From contig RPFO01000692.1 of assembly GCA_009746045.1 (NCBI GenBank), forward strand, positions 383,285 to 447,284: a stretch of 64,000 bases of DNA, read 5' to 3'. Below the pieces are notes generated by a model, which saw only the letters and a program-made list of their open reading frames with translations, was not told where the DNA came from and made no database searches. A program made the position numbers and the translations under genes. Shown piece after piece: positions 33,000 through 44,246 of the stretch (position 1 is the stretch's first letter; each line of letters begins with the position of its first letter). The stretch is from Mesostigma viride. Its lineage: Eukaryota; Streptophyta; Mesostigmatophyceae; Mesostigmatales; Mesostigmataceae.

Positions 33000-34355
33000 C
33001 TAGTCTGAGGTGGCAGGAGGGGCCTGCCAGGGCTTGTGGTCAACGTGGATGACCGCCCCCCTCCAGTATACCGGCTTCCCCCTTGCGCTCTGCCGGAGCT
33101 GAAGGTAGGTCGGCCATAGCTCGCGTCGCCGCTGTGGCTGGGCCAGGGTCAAGTCGTCGTCCAGCGTGAAGCGAACTCGTCTCCGAGAGCTTCTTGCGGC
33201 ATTTAAGGAACGACAGCTTGTCCGCCATGTACGTGAGGAGCACGGGTGCCGGGCCAGCCTTCCCCCGCGCGCGGGGGAGGCGGACAGCCGACATGTCCAG
33301 CTCACCAGTGAGTAGCATGGGGGCAAAAATGTCGCGCTTGAATGCCTCAAGAAGGCTCGTGGAGGTCTCACCTGCCGGCTGGTCGAAGTGCTTGACGATG
33401 ACATTGAGTGGCTGCGCCGGGCGATGTCGGCTTCCTCGCGAAGGTCGAGGGCTTGTTGCTTGACTTGTGCCGTGATGGTGGAGGTGGTGGAGGTGGTGTG
33501 ATGCATAAGCAAGTCCGCCCAGGTGGAGGGAGCATCGCCGGCCGGGCCAGCAGGTGCCGGCTGGGCGGCGATGTCCTTCACCGCCTGGGCGGTGAGGCCG
33601 GCGGTGTCATGCAAGCACTCAAGGGCGGTGGCGGTGGCTTGAAGGCGTTGGTCGAGGTCGAGGAGCTGGGCTTTGATGTCGGCAGTGGAGGCGGAAATGG
33701 CAGTGGAGGTGGAGGCGGCGGTGGTGGAAATGTGAGGAAGTGCAGTAGCCAGCGTGCCACCCATTGCTGCTACGTCGGCAGCAAGGGGGGTCACGTGCTG
33801 CTGGAAGGCTTCCGTGAGGATGGAACGGAGTGTGGGGGCGGAGATGGATGGAGCCCAGATCTCGCCGAAAGAGCGCTGGAGAATTAAGGGAGTTGAGGAT
33901 GGCGGGCTGGAGTTGGGGGCGGGGGCACCCGAACAGCGTGCCTGATGTTGTTCCAGCGGCGGCCGTCCGGGAGGAGGAGGCGATTGTTGTCGTGGAGATG
34001 GAGGCACAGGTCATAAAGCGAGGCGTAGTCCCCGTAGAGGATGCAATGCAGAGCATCGGACGGAGACATGTTGGTCCAGTCGTGATCGATCATCGACCTG
34101 GATAGGTTGGAGCCGACAGCGCGGTTCCGAGGGGCGTGAAGACCCTCCTGTTTTATCGGCTGAGCGGGCGCGTTTAGGGTCAGGCGATGCCGATGGCGAG
34201 GCATTGAGCCCAGGAGGTTGCTGGGCGACCACCAGTGCACGACTCGTGTCACCGCTGCCTGCCGGAGCTGGCAAAGCTGCAGCCGCAGCTGCCGCATTTT
34301 CATGGGCGAGCGCATCCGCCAAACTGCGTTGCGTCGAGGGGCGTTTGCTCGTCAT
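33000..34355 (-). pseudogene. L1-like LINE ORF1 protein pseudogene
   Basis: Second copy of the ORF1 at 54873-56208, in the opposite orientation. It starts at 34355 (MTSKRPSTQRSLADALAHENA) with an NLS-like SPDPKRARSADK. A frameshift near 34010, another near 33390 and a further one near 33190 scramble the frames. Recoverable parts are a Ser/Thr/Ala-rich coiled region (STADIKAQLLDLDQRLQATA) and the ORF1 C-terminal signature (FTLDDDLTLAQ...RRELWPTYLQLRQSARG...RGAVIHVDH). In this family ORF1 is an RNA-binding chaperone of the LINE RNA. Confidence 0.8.
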
Positions 34356-34359
34356 ATAT

Positions 34360-34420
34360 TGCGTTTTAGATTTGGAAAATTATATCAGCATGTGCGTCTT
34401 GGAAAGACGAAGCGAGAGTG
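34360..34420 (-). other. 5'UTR segment of the ORF1-type LINE, with hairpin
   Basis: On the minus strand CGTCTT-TCC-AAGACG forms a 6-bp stem about 50 nt before the ORF1 start. The other copy has GCGTCT-CTCTA-AGACGC at 54823-54839, an equivalent hairpin with changed bases. Confidence 0.5.
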
Positions 34421-34831
34421 ATATTCACGGCTAAAGTTGGTGCTCAAACGTGAAAGTTATGAGCTCCGCTGTCAGCCATGGCTACCTCGTGGCTCGTGGT
34501 ATTGTCTCCTTCATGCCGAAGGAAATATCGTCAAGATGATGCATGTGTGTATTGTGGGCGAGACTCGGGAAGGAACCCGGTCCTAGGCGTCGTTAGCCAG
34601 TGAGCCAGAGCTGGGGTAAGCGGGATAGGTAGACAGGATAGGGGACACTGCCAGCCGTAAGCCAAGCGGAGCAGTGTGGCGTCACCCGAGGCCTGCTAGG
34701 TTATCAAGAACCGCTTAGCCTTATTGAGACAGTGACGCACAAGTACGACATTATACGACTAGACAACAATTGTATTCTTGTCGATGTCTTTTGAAATTAA
34801 GTATAAGATATAATGGCACACAAACGCGACA
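34421..34831. other. Spacer without recognised genes
   Basis: Nothing recognisable on either strand. Confidence 0.3.
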
Positions 34832-35042
34832 TGGATGGCAAGTAGTGATGGAGACCACCCCCAAGTCTGTGGGACTCCCGGCGTGTGACCCAGTTTGGCA
34901 TTCATAGCGATTCGGCCGTGGTGCCCACAACCCTGTAACTAGGAACTAGATAGCTAGCATCATCCATTCCATCCCATGTTCCCCTCCCACTGAGGATGCT
35001 CACGTGATGCAGTCACATGTACATTAATTAATTAATTAATTA
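34832..35042 (+). mobile_element. 5'-truncated LINE-C 3' end
   Basis: About 210 bp matching 31208-31430 (AAGTAGTGATGGAGACCACCCCCAAGTCTG...), ending in the hairpin at 35001-35019 and an ATTA tail. A dead-on-arrival insertion directly downstream of the duplicated Deltex-domain segment. Confidence 0.75.
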
Positions 35043-35045
35043 ATG

Positions 35046-35452
35046 ACGCTGTTGCATAGTTACTGCACTGAGAGCCTATTACAAAACCACCCCAGCCTGC
35101 TGCATTTCTGCCCTTACACGTTTCAGGTACGTGCCATCCGGATATTCATATTCAGAATGGGGTGTTAGGTCGGTCTTGTGGTGGATGCCGGCCCAGACGA
35201 CCACACTGTTCTCCCCCGTCGTTACACTCGTGCCGATGGAGAATATCAGTCGCTGCTTAAACGCCTGCTGCAACCACTTGAGCACGTCATGGCCCTCGGC
35301 GGAATCCGGCAAATAGGCTTCGCGAAAAGTTCCTTTAAATGGCTTTCCCGGATCATCAGAGGGGCCACGTGAGGTGTCTACCTGGTTGGTGCGAGCTAAG
35401 TGCCCTACTGGCATCAGGCGCCGCTGCTTGATGGTGCTGGTGATAAGTAAGG
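35046..35452 (-). pseudogene. Duplicated Deltex C-terminal segment preceded by a LINE fragment
   Basis: About 300 bp (35046-35350) duplicates the 3' end of the neighbouring PARP-Deltex gene: the last about 95 codons of the DTC domain, the stop, and at least 35 bp of the 3'UTR. The copy keeps the frame (FREAYLPDSAEG...GIHHKTDLTPHSEYEYPDG...AGVVL). Directly upstream and in the same frame is a LINE-derived piece, IKQRRLMPVGHLARTNQVDTS, matching the RT C-terminus seen at 59805-59870. Lacking the RING and PARP parts, it is probably non-functional, or at most an orphan exon. Confidence 0.75.
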
Positions 35453-35482
35453 CTGTTGCATAGTTACTGCACTGACAGCCTA

Positions 35483-38400
35483 TTACAAAACCACCCCAGC
35501 CTGCTGCATTTCTGCCTTTACACGAGTCAGATACGTGCCATCCGGATATCCATATTCAGAATGGGGTGTTAGGTCGGTCTTGTGGTGGATGCCGGCCCAG
35601 ACAACCACATTGTTCTCCCCTGTCGTTAGACTTGTCCCGATGGAGAATATCAGTCGCTGCTTAAACGCCTGCTGCAACCACTTGAGCACATCACGGCCCT
35701 CAGTGGAGTCCGGCAAATAGGCCTCGCGGTCCGTTCCCTGAAAGGGCTTCTCAGGCTCGTCACCATCGGCGTCCTGCCTGCCATTTGGAATGTGGTATAC
35801 TATCTTTATTGCGCCCTTACCGTGCCCTGCCAGGGTGAGCCAGGGGACCACCTGGTGGGTCATGCGCGCGTTCAGCGGCTGCTTCCCCATCGTCACGCCG
35901 AACCGCTGCATGCACACATGGCAGCGGGTGAAGGTTTGTGATGTCACCCTGTCCGCCATGGAGCGCGTCTTGATGAGTGGGTGGCAGCACTTGGCGTGGC
36001 CGTTCACGTCGCCGCACGGCATGACCAGGCAGATATCGCCCTTGACTAGGGGATCATGGCATATGACGCACTTCAAGCCCCGAAATTCGGCGAGAGCCGC
36101 TTCTGTGACCACACGTTCTGTGCACGTGGTTGTTGGACTGCCGAGAGGTCTTGTCCGTAAGGGTCTGCTGAAATCTGGGTAACCAAGAACGACATGGTAG
36201 AAGGAGTGGAGGAAGAGATTCCAGGGATGGCCGTCGTCTGTATAGTTGCTGGAACCCGCCACGTTACCGAATGGGTTGGGCACATCTACCTCTGAGTCCA
36301 GCACGCGCTTGCTCTTCCACGCAAAGTCAGGGACACCACGCATGGCCGACGGTGCGTCTCTGCCCTGGTCTCTGCTGGCGCTTGCAAGCTCCACCATGTA
36401 CATGGGGCACGTGGCACTTCGCTCGTAGAGGACGAATTCGTTGGCACCGGTAGTGCCAGATGAGTATGCCCGCCGGCCAACCAGTGAGTCGAAATGCCTG
36501 TCAGCAGGTGACCTCTGGTCTTCAGCAGCTTTCTCGGGCTCGGTCTTCCACGAAGCCAAACCATCCCATGCAGGCACCGCCAGCACATCGCCAAGAAGGG
36601 CAGCGCAGATGTAGAGCTTGCTCGTGCTCCCCCTGTAATCGACCGCCTTGCGGGGGTCGTCGGTGAGGTAGATGCCGGCCCCAAACGTGCCTTCTTTGGC
36701 CAACCTTAAATCCAGCCCCTGCGTATTCGCAAATCGGCGAGCGCCGCACAGAACCAAAATAAACACATGTATTGAGCCCGTACAGTTGCCGCATCATGTT
36801 CCTGGCCCTGTATATCAGCTGCAAGTTATGACAAGAGTACAACACACCTTGCTAATAGGAAAGGCTTTGGCAGTAGAACATCGCAAGTAAAAGAGTGCAT
36901 TCACGTGCAGAAAGATGTCGTGCTTCTGGCATTTGCAGAGTTAACACGGCAGCTTGGTAGCACAAAGAAGCAGTAGCGACTAGACACACCCTTCTGGGTG
37001 ATGACTAGTTAGCACTTATGGCCAGAACACTCCCACCTGTAGCTACATCTAGTATTGGTTTGCTGAGTTGCTCATTCTACGTGCAAGCAGCCGTGTGCCA
37101 CTCAACCAACCATGACTTCCCTTATCATGGCTACAGGCCCGGAAAACGTACTAAATTGTGTGCGGTACAAGCGTGGTTCAATTTGTGTGATAGCTCAAGC
37201 TATACTTATTCATTCCAAGAACCCACGTGGCTTCTCTTTCATCATGATGTAAGAAAAATGGCTACACCTTAATGTTGCCCATCTGACATCATTACACATT
37301 ACATAAGTTGCCTCATGAGGGGTTCCTAAGATTGCCGCGATTAGTTTGCAATTTACAGGAAATAGTTGTAGCCATGCTTGTACAGCCGTGAGTTGCGATG
37401 CGCTTTGCCCTAGCCCATTGCTGGAGTTCTAGAGCACTGTCTAGCACGTGGCCCGCATGCAGGAACTGGCTTGTCTGGCATGCACATAATACGAGGCCAA
37501 AAGAGAACACACGCTGATTGGGCTGCACGCTGCTACTAGCCCATTCGCGCACATAACCTTTACACACTTCTGGGCCGGGCCAAGCCAGGCTGGCCCCCTT
37601 ATGTCAACATAAAGGTCGGGATGAGCACTTTACGTTCTGACCTCATAGTGACCAGTAAGATCGAATTTTGTGCAACTTTTTTTTGAGAAAAGTAACCATA
37701 CTCAATCCAGTATATCAATGATCAATTGAGTACGCCAGGCTTATAGGCAATCATTGACCTATACTTGCTTCAATAACAATTCTACCAGTTAACTTCATCA
37801 TACAAAAAGGGTGAATAGTAAGCAAACTATTAATGAGGTTGAACTCGAGATGTCAATCTTGCAAAGAAATGAGCTATGCATTATTTGCAAGAAATAAGCT
37901 GAGAAAACGTGCTGAAATGAATCCGATATGCCTAGCCGATAGCTAGTACCGATATGTAGTATCGGATAGCCTAATTAGTCCACAACACGGTAAATGATAA
38001 AAGCAAGGGTATGCATGACGGCTGAGCTGTAAAAAAATTAGCTTTTAGAGTTGGCCACAGAAAAAAATGTATGCCAATGAAAAGACAAGGCCAGAAGATG
38101 CACTGGCACATCAATGACGAGGCAATGGTAACGACAATGACAGAACATGGTCGAGAAGTGACGATACATGGTTGAAACTATGACAAAACAATTGCAAAAC
38201 TGTGCGGCAAGAAAACGGCTAAACACCATCTAAACAATGGATCCAGCCAGCGTGGGAAGGTAACATCAAAGAGAAAACCAGCTCAGGCCAGAAATATACA
38301 ATGGGGGAGATAATATGCTTAGATATGAGTTGATAAGGCCCTATTCAACCCCCTCCACCCCCAGTGAGCTTGAACCTTAGCCTCCCCAAAGGATTACCAT

Positions 38401-40306
38401 TGCAGGAGAGCAAGCGAGTCAGGGGCATGCAAGTCGGGTATCATCCTAGCTAAAAACCAGCCCTGTCTACTACTTTAACTACTACTACATTACGACTTTA
38501 ACTACTACTTTAAAGTTATGGGATGCCATACCATTACTTGAAATCCAAAAATTGTGGGGGTGGCCGCCTTGCAGAGCGTTTGGTGTGAAACTGGTTGTGG
38601 ACATTGGTGGCTTTAAGGCCATCCAAACGTTCGATGTTGCAGAAGAGGAGCATCACCTAAAGCTAGCACTTGCATTACCAGGAACGCCGGCGTCATGTGC
38701 CCATGCATGCCGTGAGTACCAAGGAGCATGATGCATTGAAAAATGAGTTTGCTCAGATTGTTGTGTGACTATTTATGTCCCTAAGTATGACACCGCCTAA
38801 TATTTTAGGAGAAAAAGAGTGCATTACGAGCTCCTGTCTCACACCTGAACAGATCAGCAGGCCGTTCAAAATCACGTGGCACACCCAAGAATGTTCATAG
38901 ATATCACCAAGATGAGGGCATTCAAGGCACCTGACCATTGAAGGCACCTGATCCATTGAAGGCACCTGACCAATTAGGGCATTCAAAGAAAGCTTATTGA
39001 GAGCACCAAAGTGAGGGCATGCAAGAAGGCTTGAATTGAGAGCACCCAAGTGAGAAAACCTAGCTGGCTCCCGGAACCACTACGCACCTCTCTGCAGATC
39101 CTGGTGTGGTCTGGCTCGCGGCTGCAGTGGTAAAGGAGGCTCTGCCAATGACATAGTAGTACAAGGAAAAGAGGTTTAGAAGTACACACGGGGTCAGCAG
39201 TCTTTCTCCTGGCTGCATTGGTAGAGGAGGCTCTGCCAACTAGTAGTAAAAAGAAAGGTTGTTTAGAAGAAAACATAGGGTCCGTAGTCATTCTCCTCCG
39301 TGCAGTGGTTGAGGAGGCTTGCTCCATCACATAGGAGAGCCCAACATGAGAGATTTATCAGGTAAGCAGTGGTAAGCGAGCAAACAGAGCAGGTCATAGT
39401 GCCTTCCGATTGCTGCTGTGATAGAAGGGGCTTTGCCGAAACGTAGGCATAGATGCAACACAGCAGGGCTTAGCTTAGTAGGCAACCACACTTGACACCT
39501 TGTCGGAAAGCACCTACAATGTGCCAAGGAACTCGGGGTCATACTCAATAAACACGCAACCAAGGCCACCTGGCATGAGCAAGCCTACCCGTGCGATCGA
39601 ATACATGACCTCAGCAGCACAGCAAAAGTCAACCCAAATGCACTTAGTAGACAGCATCTGCATGCGACATAAGTATATACTACCATATCATTTAGCCAGA
39701 GCTAATTAATTAAATCAACAGCGGGAGCCCTTCCTAGTAGGAAGCACTTCATGTCTATACTGGTATTACAGCCCCAAGCAGCATTTGAACTCAAAGAAGC
39801 TCAGCTCACTCACAGAAGGACTGCGTACGAGCACGACACAGCTCAACAAGGCGACTAGTGTTTGCGTATTTGTCTGGAGTGTCAGCACATTCATCTGGAG
39901 TGTCTAAGTATTCCAAAGAGTCTCTTAGGAATACTTAGGAATCTGGTCTGACCAGATTATCAACCAGTTTATCAGCGACGAGATAGTTTTCCCCGCCTTG
40001 TGGAGTCATCGATCGCTACACTGTAGTTACAAATACTGTACTCCATACTAGTATACTATCAGATAGTGCATCCTCACCTCGCGGAGATCGAAATCCGGCA
40101 GGTCGGTCCGTGCCCCCTGGCCTTTGCGCCGCAGCATGTGGCTCCGTTCGAGCACGTATCGCTCCCACAGCCTAGGGTTCTGGATGCGCGTGACAGCTGT
40201 CACCTTTAGGCCAAATATCTCCATCTGGATGTGCCAAATTCGATATTCATTCGAGTCACTCGCAAGCGGCACGCACTCAAAGGTCCGAGGGTCGTCCATG
40301 GGGGTC
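35483..40306 (-). CDS. PARP-RING-Deltex (DTC) fusion protein, C-terminal exons
   Basis: Three exons chain in phase 0: 40078-40306, 39088-39141, 35483-36718. Exon one has the PARP catalytic start (TAVTRIQNPRLWERYVLE). The 18-codon exon supplies the NAD-binding His (SLLYHCSREPDHTRICRE, with Cys where HGS/HGT has Gly). The large exon continues GLDLRLAKEGTFGAGIYLTD, the conserved Tyr (AVDYRG) and the catalytic Glu (NEFVLYE), so H-Y-E is kept. Then follow a C3HC4-type RING (CVICHDPL...LVMPCGDVNGHAKCC...CHVC) and a complete Deltex C-terminal domain (IKIVYHIPNGRQ, REAYLPD, GIHHKTD, YGYPDGTYL). Known family roles: PARP domains transfer ADP-ribose from NAD+, and Deltex RING-DTC modules are E3 ligases that bind ADP-ribose. 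The gene extends upstream (WWE exons at 44247-45376); the 5' end is not resolved. Confidence 0.85.
36719..39087 (-). other. Intron of the PARP-Deltex gene
   Basis: About 2.4 kb between the 54-nt exon and the large exon. No exon was recognised. It holds a fragment of repeat family R188 (38265-38310) and short direct repeats around 38920-39050 (AAGGCACCTGA and GAGAGCACC units). Confidence 0.5.
39150..39432 (-). repeat. Three extra tandem copies of the PARP His exon
   Basis: Copies start at about 39232, 39319 and 39432, upstream of the in-frame exon whose first base is 39141 (periods 91, 87 and 113 bp). Each repeats an acceptor-like AG and the exon core: SLLYQCSQEKDC then a stop, SLLNHCTEEN..., and SPFYHSSNRKAL. 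One has lost the His and at least one has an in-frame stop, so they are probably decayed exon duplicates, but two keep the His and could be alternative exons. Confidence 0.65.
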
Positions 40307-40379
40307 CTGCCGCAAAAGAGATAAAGACCAGGTGCATGTGGTGTTCAGGCGTGGCAGGACAAGTGACCCCTACAAGCAT

Positions 40380-40560
40380 TTCCCACCCACGGGATAGCGA
40401 GGGCTCCATGGGCGTCCAGTCCCCCCCAAAGAGAGAATATGATTGCGCTTATAATGTGAGGTAGAGCACTCTTGGTACGAAGATGGGCACACCGAGGGGC
40501 AGCGACAGGTCCCTGGGGGTCTGTGGCCAGATGATGTTGGTCGCTTTTGTGATGTCGTAC
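40380..40560 (-). repeat. Two echo copies of the PARP first-exon acceptor junction
   Basis: The exon at 40306 begins G|ACCCCCATGGACGACCC. Similar sequence recurs 110 bp upstream (ACGCCCATGGAGCCCTCGCT, ATG at 40409) and about 105 bp further (CAG|ACCCCCAGGGACCTGTCGCT, near 40520). This suggests a tandemly repeated acceptor region of about 105-110 bp. Confidence 0.45.
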
Positions 40561-41164
40561 GAAGATATGGGTAGAAAACGTCAGCTCACTCTCGTCAGAA
40601 GAGAATGCCAGTGCTAGTGGGATTAAGTCGGCAAGGCGGGGAAGTGTGGGGTAGAGGAGTTTAGCAAGGTGGGAGGATGGGGGCGTCCAGCGATTGTACG
40701 CAGCTGGATGGCATGAAGGGAGGGAGGAGGAAGGGGGGGAGAGGGAAAACAGCAGGGTGGGTAGATGGGGACAGTAGCAGAAGGGGATGCATCATCTTCG
40801 GTCAGAATCAACCATTCAGGATTGCTTAAGGTCAATGAAAAGTTTATGATCTACGAAATATGATTGAGTGGCCGCAAAGGTGGGGAAAAGAAGCCCGGTT
40901 AAATGTCATATCAGCAGAGGCGCTGCGGCAAAGACACTTAGCTAAGGGAAGCACTTTCAAAACCAGATGGCTCCCCTGCGCCGTTCATACTTGTATTCCT
41001 GTTTCTGGATGTTTCTTACGCCCAGATGACCCGCTCAGAGTCATATGTCCAAGGTACTAAGGGTGACAAGCCTAAACATCAACTACTCCAAGAAAACAAG
41101 GCAGAAGCAAATTTAGGATAATGAATAGCCGGTTTGGTGTGAAAATCAAACATCATGCTGCCAC

Positions 41165-41393
41165 AACATGGTAAGAGGGGTTACGAATCGCGCCAGCTAG
41201 CTGACATGCTGCCATTAATGTAAGATTTGGCCAAACATTCGTCCTCTGTGACAGACGTCCTCTGAGACACAGGCCATAAACCAAGGGATTGAGCCCAATC
41301 TTGGCAAGACTCAGAAATGCGACCATCATCACTGTCTCATTTTCAACCATCGACATCTGATCAATAAAAGGGCATCGATTCACCCACCTGAGA
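41165..41393 (-). CDS. Candidate exon with a membrane helix and NPxxY-like motif
   Basis: After a plausible acceptor (CAATCTCAG, near 41394) one frame reads WVNRCPFIDQM, then a hydrophobic stretch (MMVAFLSLAKIGLNPLVYGL) and a basic end (CLRGRLSQR). The order resembles the seventh helix of a 7-transmembrane receptor (NPxxY, then basic residues). No other helices were found on this strand nearby, so this could be chance. It does not obviously belong to the PARP-Deltex gene. Confidence 0.2.
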
Positions 41394-43356
41394 TTGTATT
41401 AAGGATTCATTTCTAGCGTTTGGTCCATTGGAGTTCCTTCTCACCAAGAGAAACATTTATCTTGCATTTCTTGTGCTAGGCTTTATATGGACAGCCTATA
41501 CCACATCTTCAAAATCAGTGCACATCATTATCGAGTTGGTTATTGTAGCACCATGCTGGGGGGCTGCATACTCGAACACAAGGTGTACCCCATGGCCCCC
41601 CTCCTGCACGCTGCCGCAGCTTTACTGCCGCCCCCGTGTGGACGCTACGGTTTCCCAGCGGACACAGGGCGGCACCCATGTCGATTCCCCCGTTAGGAGG
41701 GCAGCTTCCAGCGGCTGCTCATCAGGTCTTACGCCCCCGGACCGTCTCTCACAAGCACAGGACCCATCGCCAGCCCCACCCCTGAGGCTGGGATTTCCCG
41801 GTAAGCCACCGTGGCGATAGGCCCTCTACCCTACCGAACCGTTGGCTGGAAAATGCTTAGCCAACGCCCCGACCAGGGCTTGTGCGTTGGTAGGAAATAT
41901 TTAGTGGCATAGATATGCCCGCCTTGCAGAACCGAACTCTTGTCTTTCCTATAACGCATCATACAGGGCAAAAACAAAGGCGATGAAGCAGCCAAATTCT
42001 CAGCCCCGCCAGGCAATCATTATTTGCTAAAAAACTGGGCGATGATGAAGAGCTCCTCCCGCCAAGATTTGCTCCAGCCTCGCATCCTCCCCAAACCTCC
42101 CGTCTGGCGGCTGGCACGGGCCGAAAGATCAGGTCCGCTGTCAGGCTCCTGGCAGTTATGGGCTACCCGGCACCCCGCGCTAGCTATCTCCTCGCTTAAG
42201 CGCAGATTCACCTCTACCTGTGATTCTTTCCACCGTAGCCGCTGGCCCTGGCCTGTATGGCTCCTTCCCCGATGCTGTCAGACATAAAATGCAGCTCCCC
42301 CAGTGTCAGGAAGCTGCTTGCCGCACCCAGGGGTAGAGGGGAATCGTCAGTGGGCCCAGCGCTGGAAATCACACCCTTTTACTCAAATCGTAGAGCCCCC
42401 CAGCCTCCAACCATTACCGTGGCTGGCATTGGTTGGTGGCGAACATAAAGAATTTTATTCTAGGCCTCTCCACGCCCCGAGAGGCTAATAGCATCATCTT
42501 ACATTCAGCACAGCCGCCATAGCGGCCCGCCGACCTTGCCAGCAAATGCTGGGATCGAGTTGCGAAGCTGAAAAGAGGCTTCCCTACGTCCCCTACACCA
42601 CTCAAAGTACTGACTGCCCATCACAGCTGCGCCACGCCTGGCACAGGTACAAGGTCTAGTGGCGTACGGTAGAAGCTACCTAGGCCTGAACTTCGGGATC
42701 ACACTCAGCGCCGGCACAATAAGGCCGGCCGCTGCAATACCCTCGTGATAAGCGCTAGTACTACGCTACCTACGGCAGTTCGGCCCCCTTTGAGCCCGTC
42801 CACGTGTCACGTATAAAATGAGCAAAGCTCAACAAATATCTGGAAAACACGCAGCTTCCTTAGCCAAAGGATGCATCCGAGAACAACTTGATTTCGATAA
42901 ACAATCGATGCTCACCATGTATGTGGCTGCTCAGTGTCATCCCCCCATTTTATAAGAGGCCTTGAGGCGGACGGGCGTGGGCGCTCTGTCGGCACCGCCG
43001 GGAAAAAGCGTTCATCCCATGGGTCAAATGCTGCAACCCATCGGAAGCCAATGTGAACACAGGGGAAGGAGTTTAGGAAACAAGCAGACGTGCTTTCGAA
43101 GGATAATAGGTTTGACACAGCCCTTTAGAAGTCAGATTGACTAAGCGAAATTCTTCCATAAGAATGCACCCACCCACCCGCCCGCCTACAGCCCCTGCCC
43201 ACGACATGATTGGAAATGAAGCCTAGAGATTGCCTTGCAAAGCCACAGCACCCCTCCATACCCTACCGCCCGCCCGCCCGCCCACCCATTTACCCATTTA
43301 CCCACCCACCCAGCGGACCTTGCTTGTGAGCACTCAGAATAAAGACAGTAAAGCCG

Positions 43357-43358
<2 letters not shown>

Positions 43359-43389
<31 letters not shown>
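43359..43389. repeat. (CAG)n microsatellite
   Basis: About ten CAG units. Confidence 0.9.
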
Positions 43390-43393
<4 letters not shown>

Positions 43394-44246
43394 TCTTCAA
43401 TTACCATCATATCAAGGAACTTCTGGTAAACCCTGGGAGCTAGGGTCTTATAAAGAACTGGCTATGCCTGTCCATTTACGGGACACGCGCTGACCCAAAT
43501 ACAACCCTTTCCAAACAACGTCCGGTCGTCCCTGGGAGCTGCCGTAGTAAAGTTCCGTGACGGGTGGTGAGCCCCAGTAAAAAAATGTCGAGTTCTACAT
43601 AAAGAACACACATTGCCGGTGGCTCACTTGCACTTCCCTGAAGCCACCTAGGTGATGATAAGCCTCACAACGCCCAGGGCTGCTAGGCTCTGCAGGGGGT
43701 ATTCCCCAATGGTGCTGTGCTTGCAAACCAAAACTAGCCTCGAATGTGCTGACCTTACATGCGCAGCAGCAGGGTAAACTGGCTGTGTCTGGCCATTCTT
43801 CTTGATGCCAGCTCTTGAGACCTCCATGGGGTGCCGCCATTGCATAACATCAGTCTCACGCGCGCTGGCCGTACGTGCATAACAGCGACACATACTGGCT
43901 GTGTGTGGGTTGCGCGATGTGCGCTGCATGGCTATGGCAGTGAGCCGCCCCCCCCTCCTCACCTTAGGAGGAACTGCCGGGCCCCGATGGCCCGGTCGTA
44001 CTAGCCTGCCTTCAATTGCCCACAGGTGCTGTTGCTTATTTCTTATGTATGCGTTTCTTCCTATACTCACTTCCACGCTTATTTCTTTACTACCTCGCAG
44101 TATAGATATACATACTAGGTCTACTAGTACTATCCATGTACTACCTAGCTATGAGTGCCTGGATTTGTGGGAGTTGTATGCATTCTGTTACACAAACCCT
44201 AATAAATCCATTATCAACAAAATCCTTTGTACACTCTTTTCCATAC

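Larger units (their letters stand above)
40560..44246 (-). other. Large intronic/unresolved stretch of the PARP-Deltex locus
   Basis: No exon connecting the WWE exons (phase 1 at 44247) to the PARP exon (needs phase 2) was proven, so at least one more exon must lie here. Candidate open stretches on the minus strand near 43650-43950 and 42950-43080 have no recognisable motif. The region also contains a short (CAG)n run at 43359-43389 and C/CA-rich simple sequence near 43167-43310. Confidence 0.35.

Noticed and set aside
36719-36845. Extension of the large PARP exon upstream (VLCGARRFANTQ), which would replace the catalytic His by Cys
   Set aside because: The 54-nt exon at 39088-39141 supplies the His motif and joins in phase 0 to the AG at 36719, giving a much better PARP match.
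41428-41577. Plus-strand membrane segment (NIYLAFLVLGFIWTAYTTSS)
   Set aside because: Hydrophobic and flanked by passable splice sites, but no neighbouring exons or family match on that strand. Judged chance.
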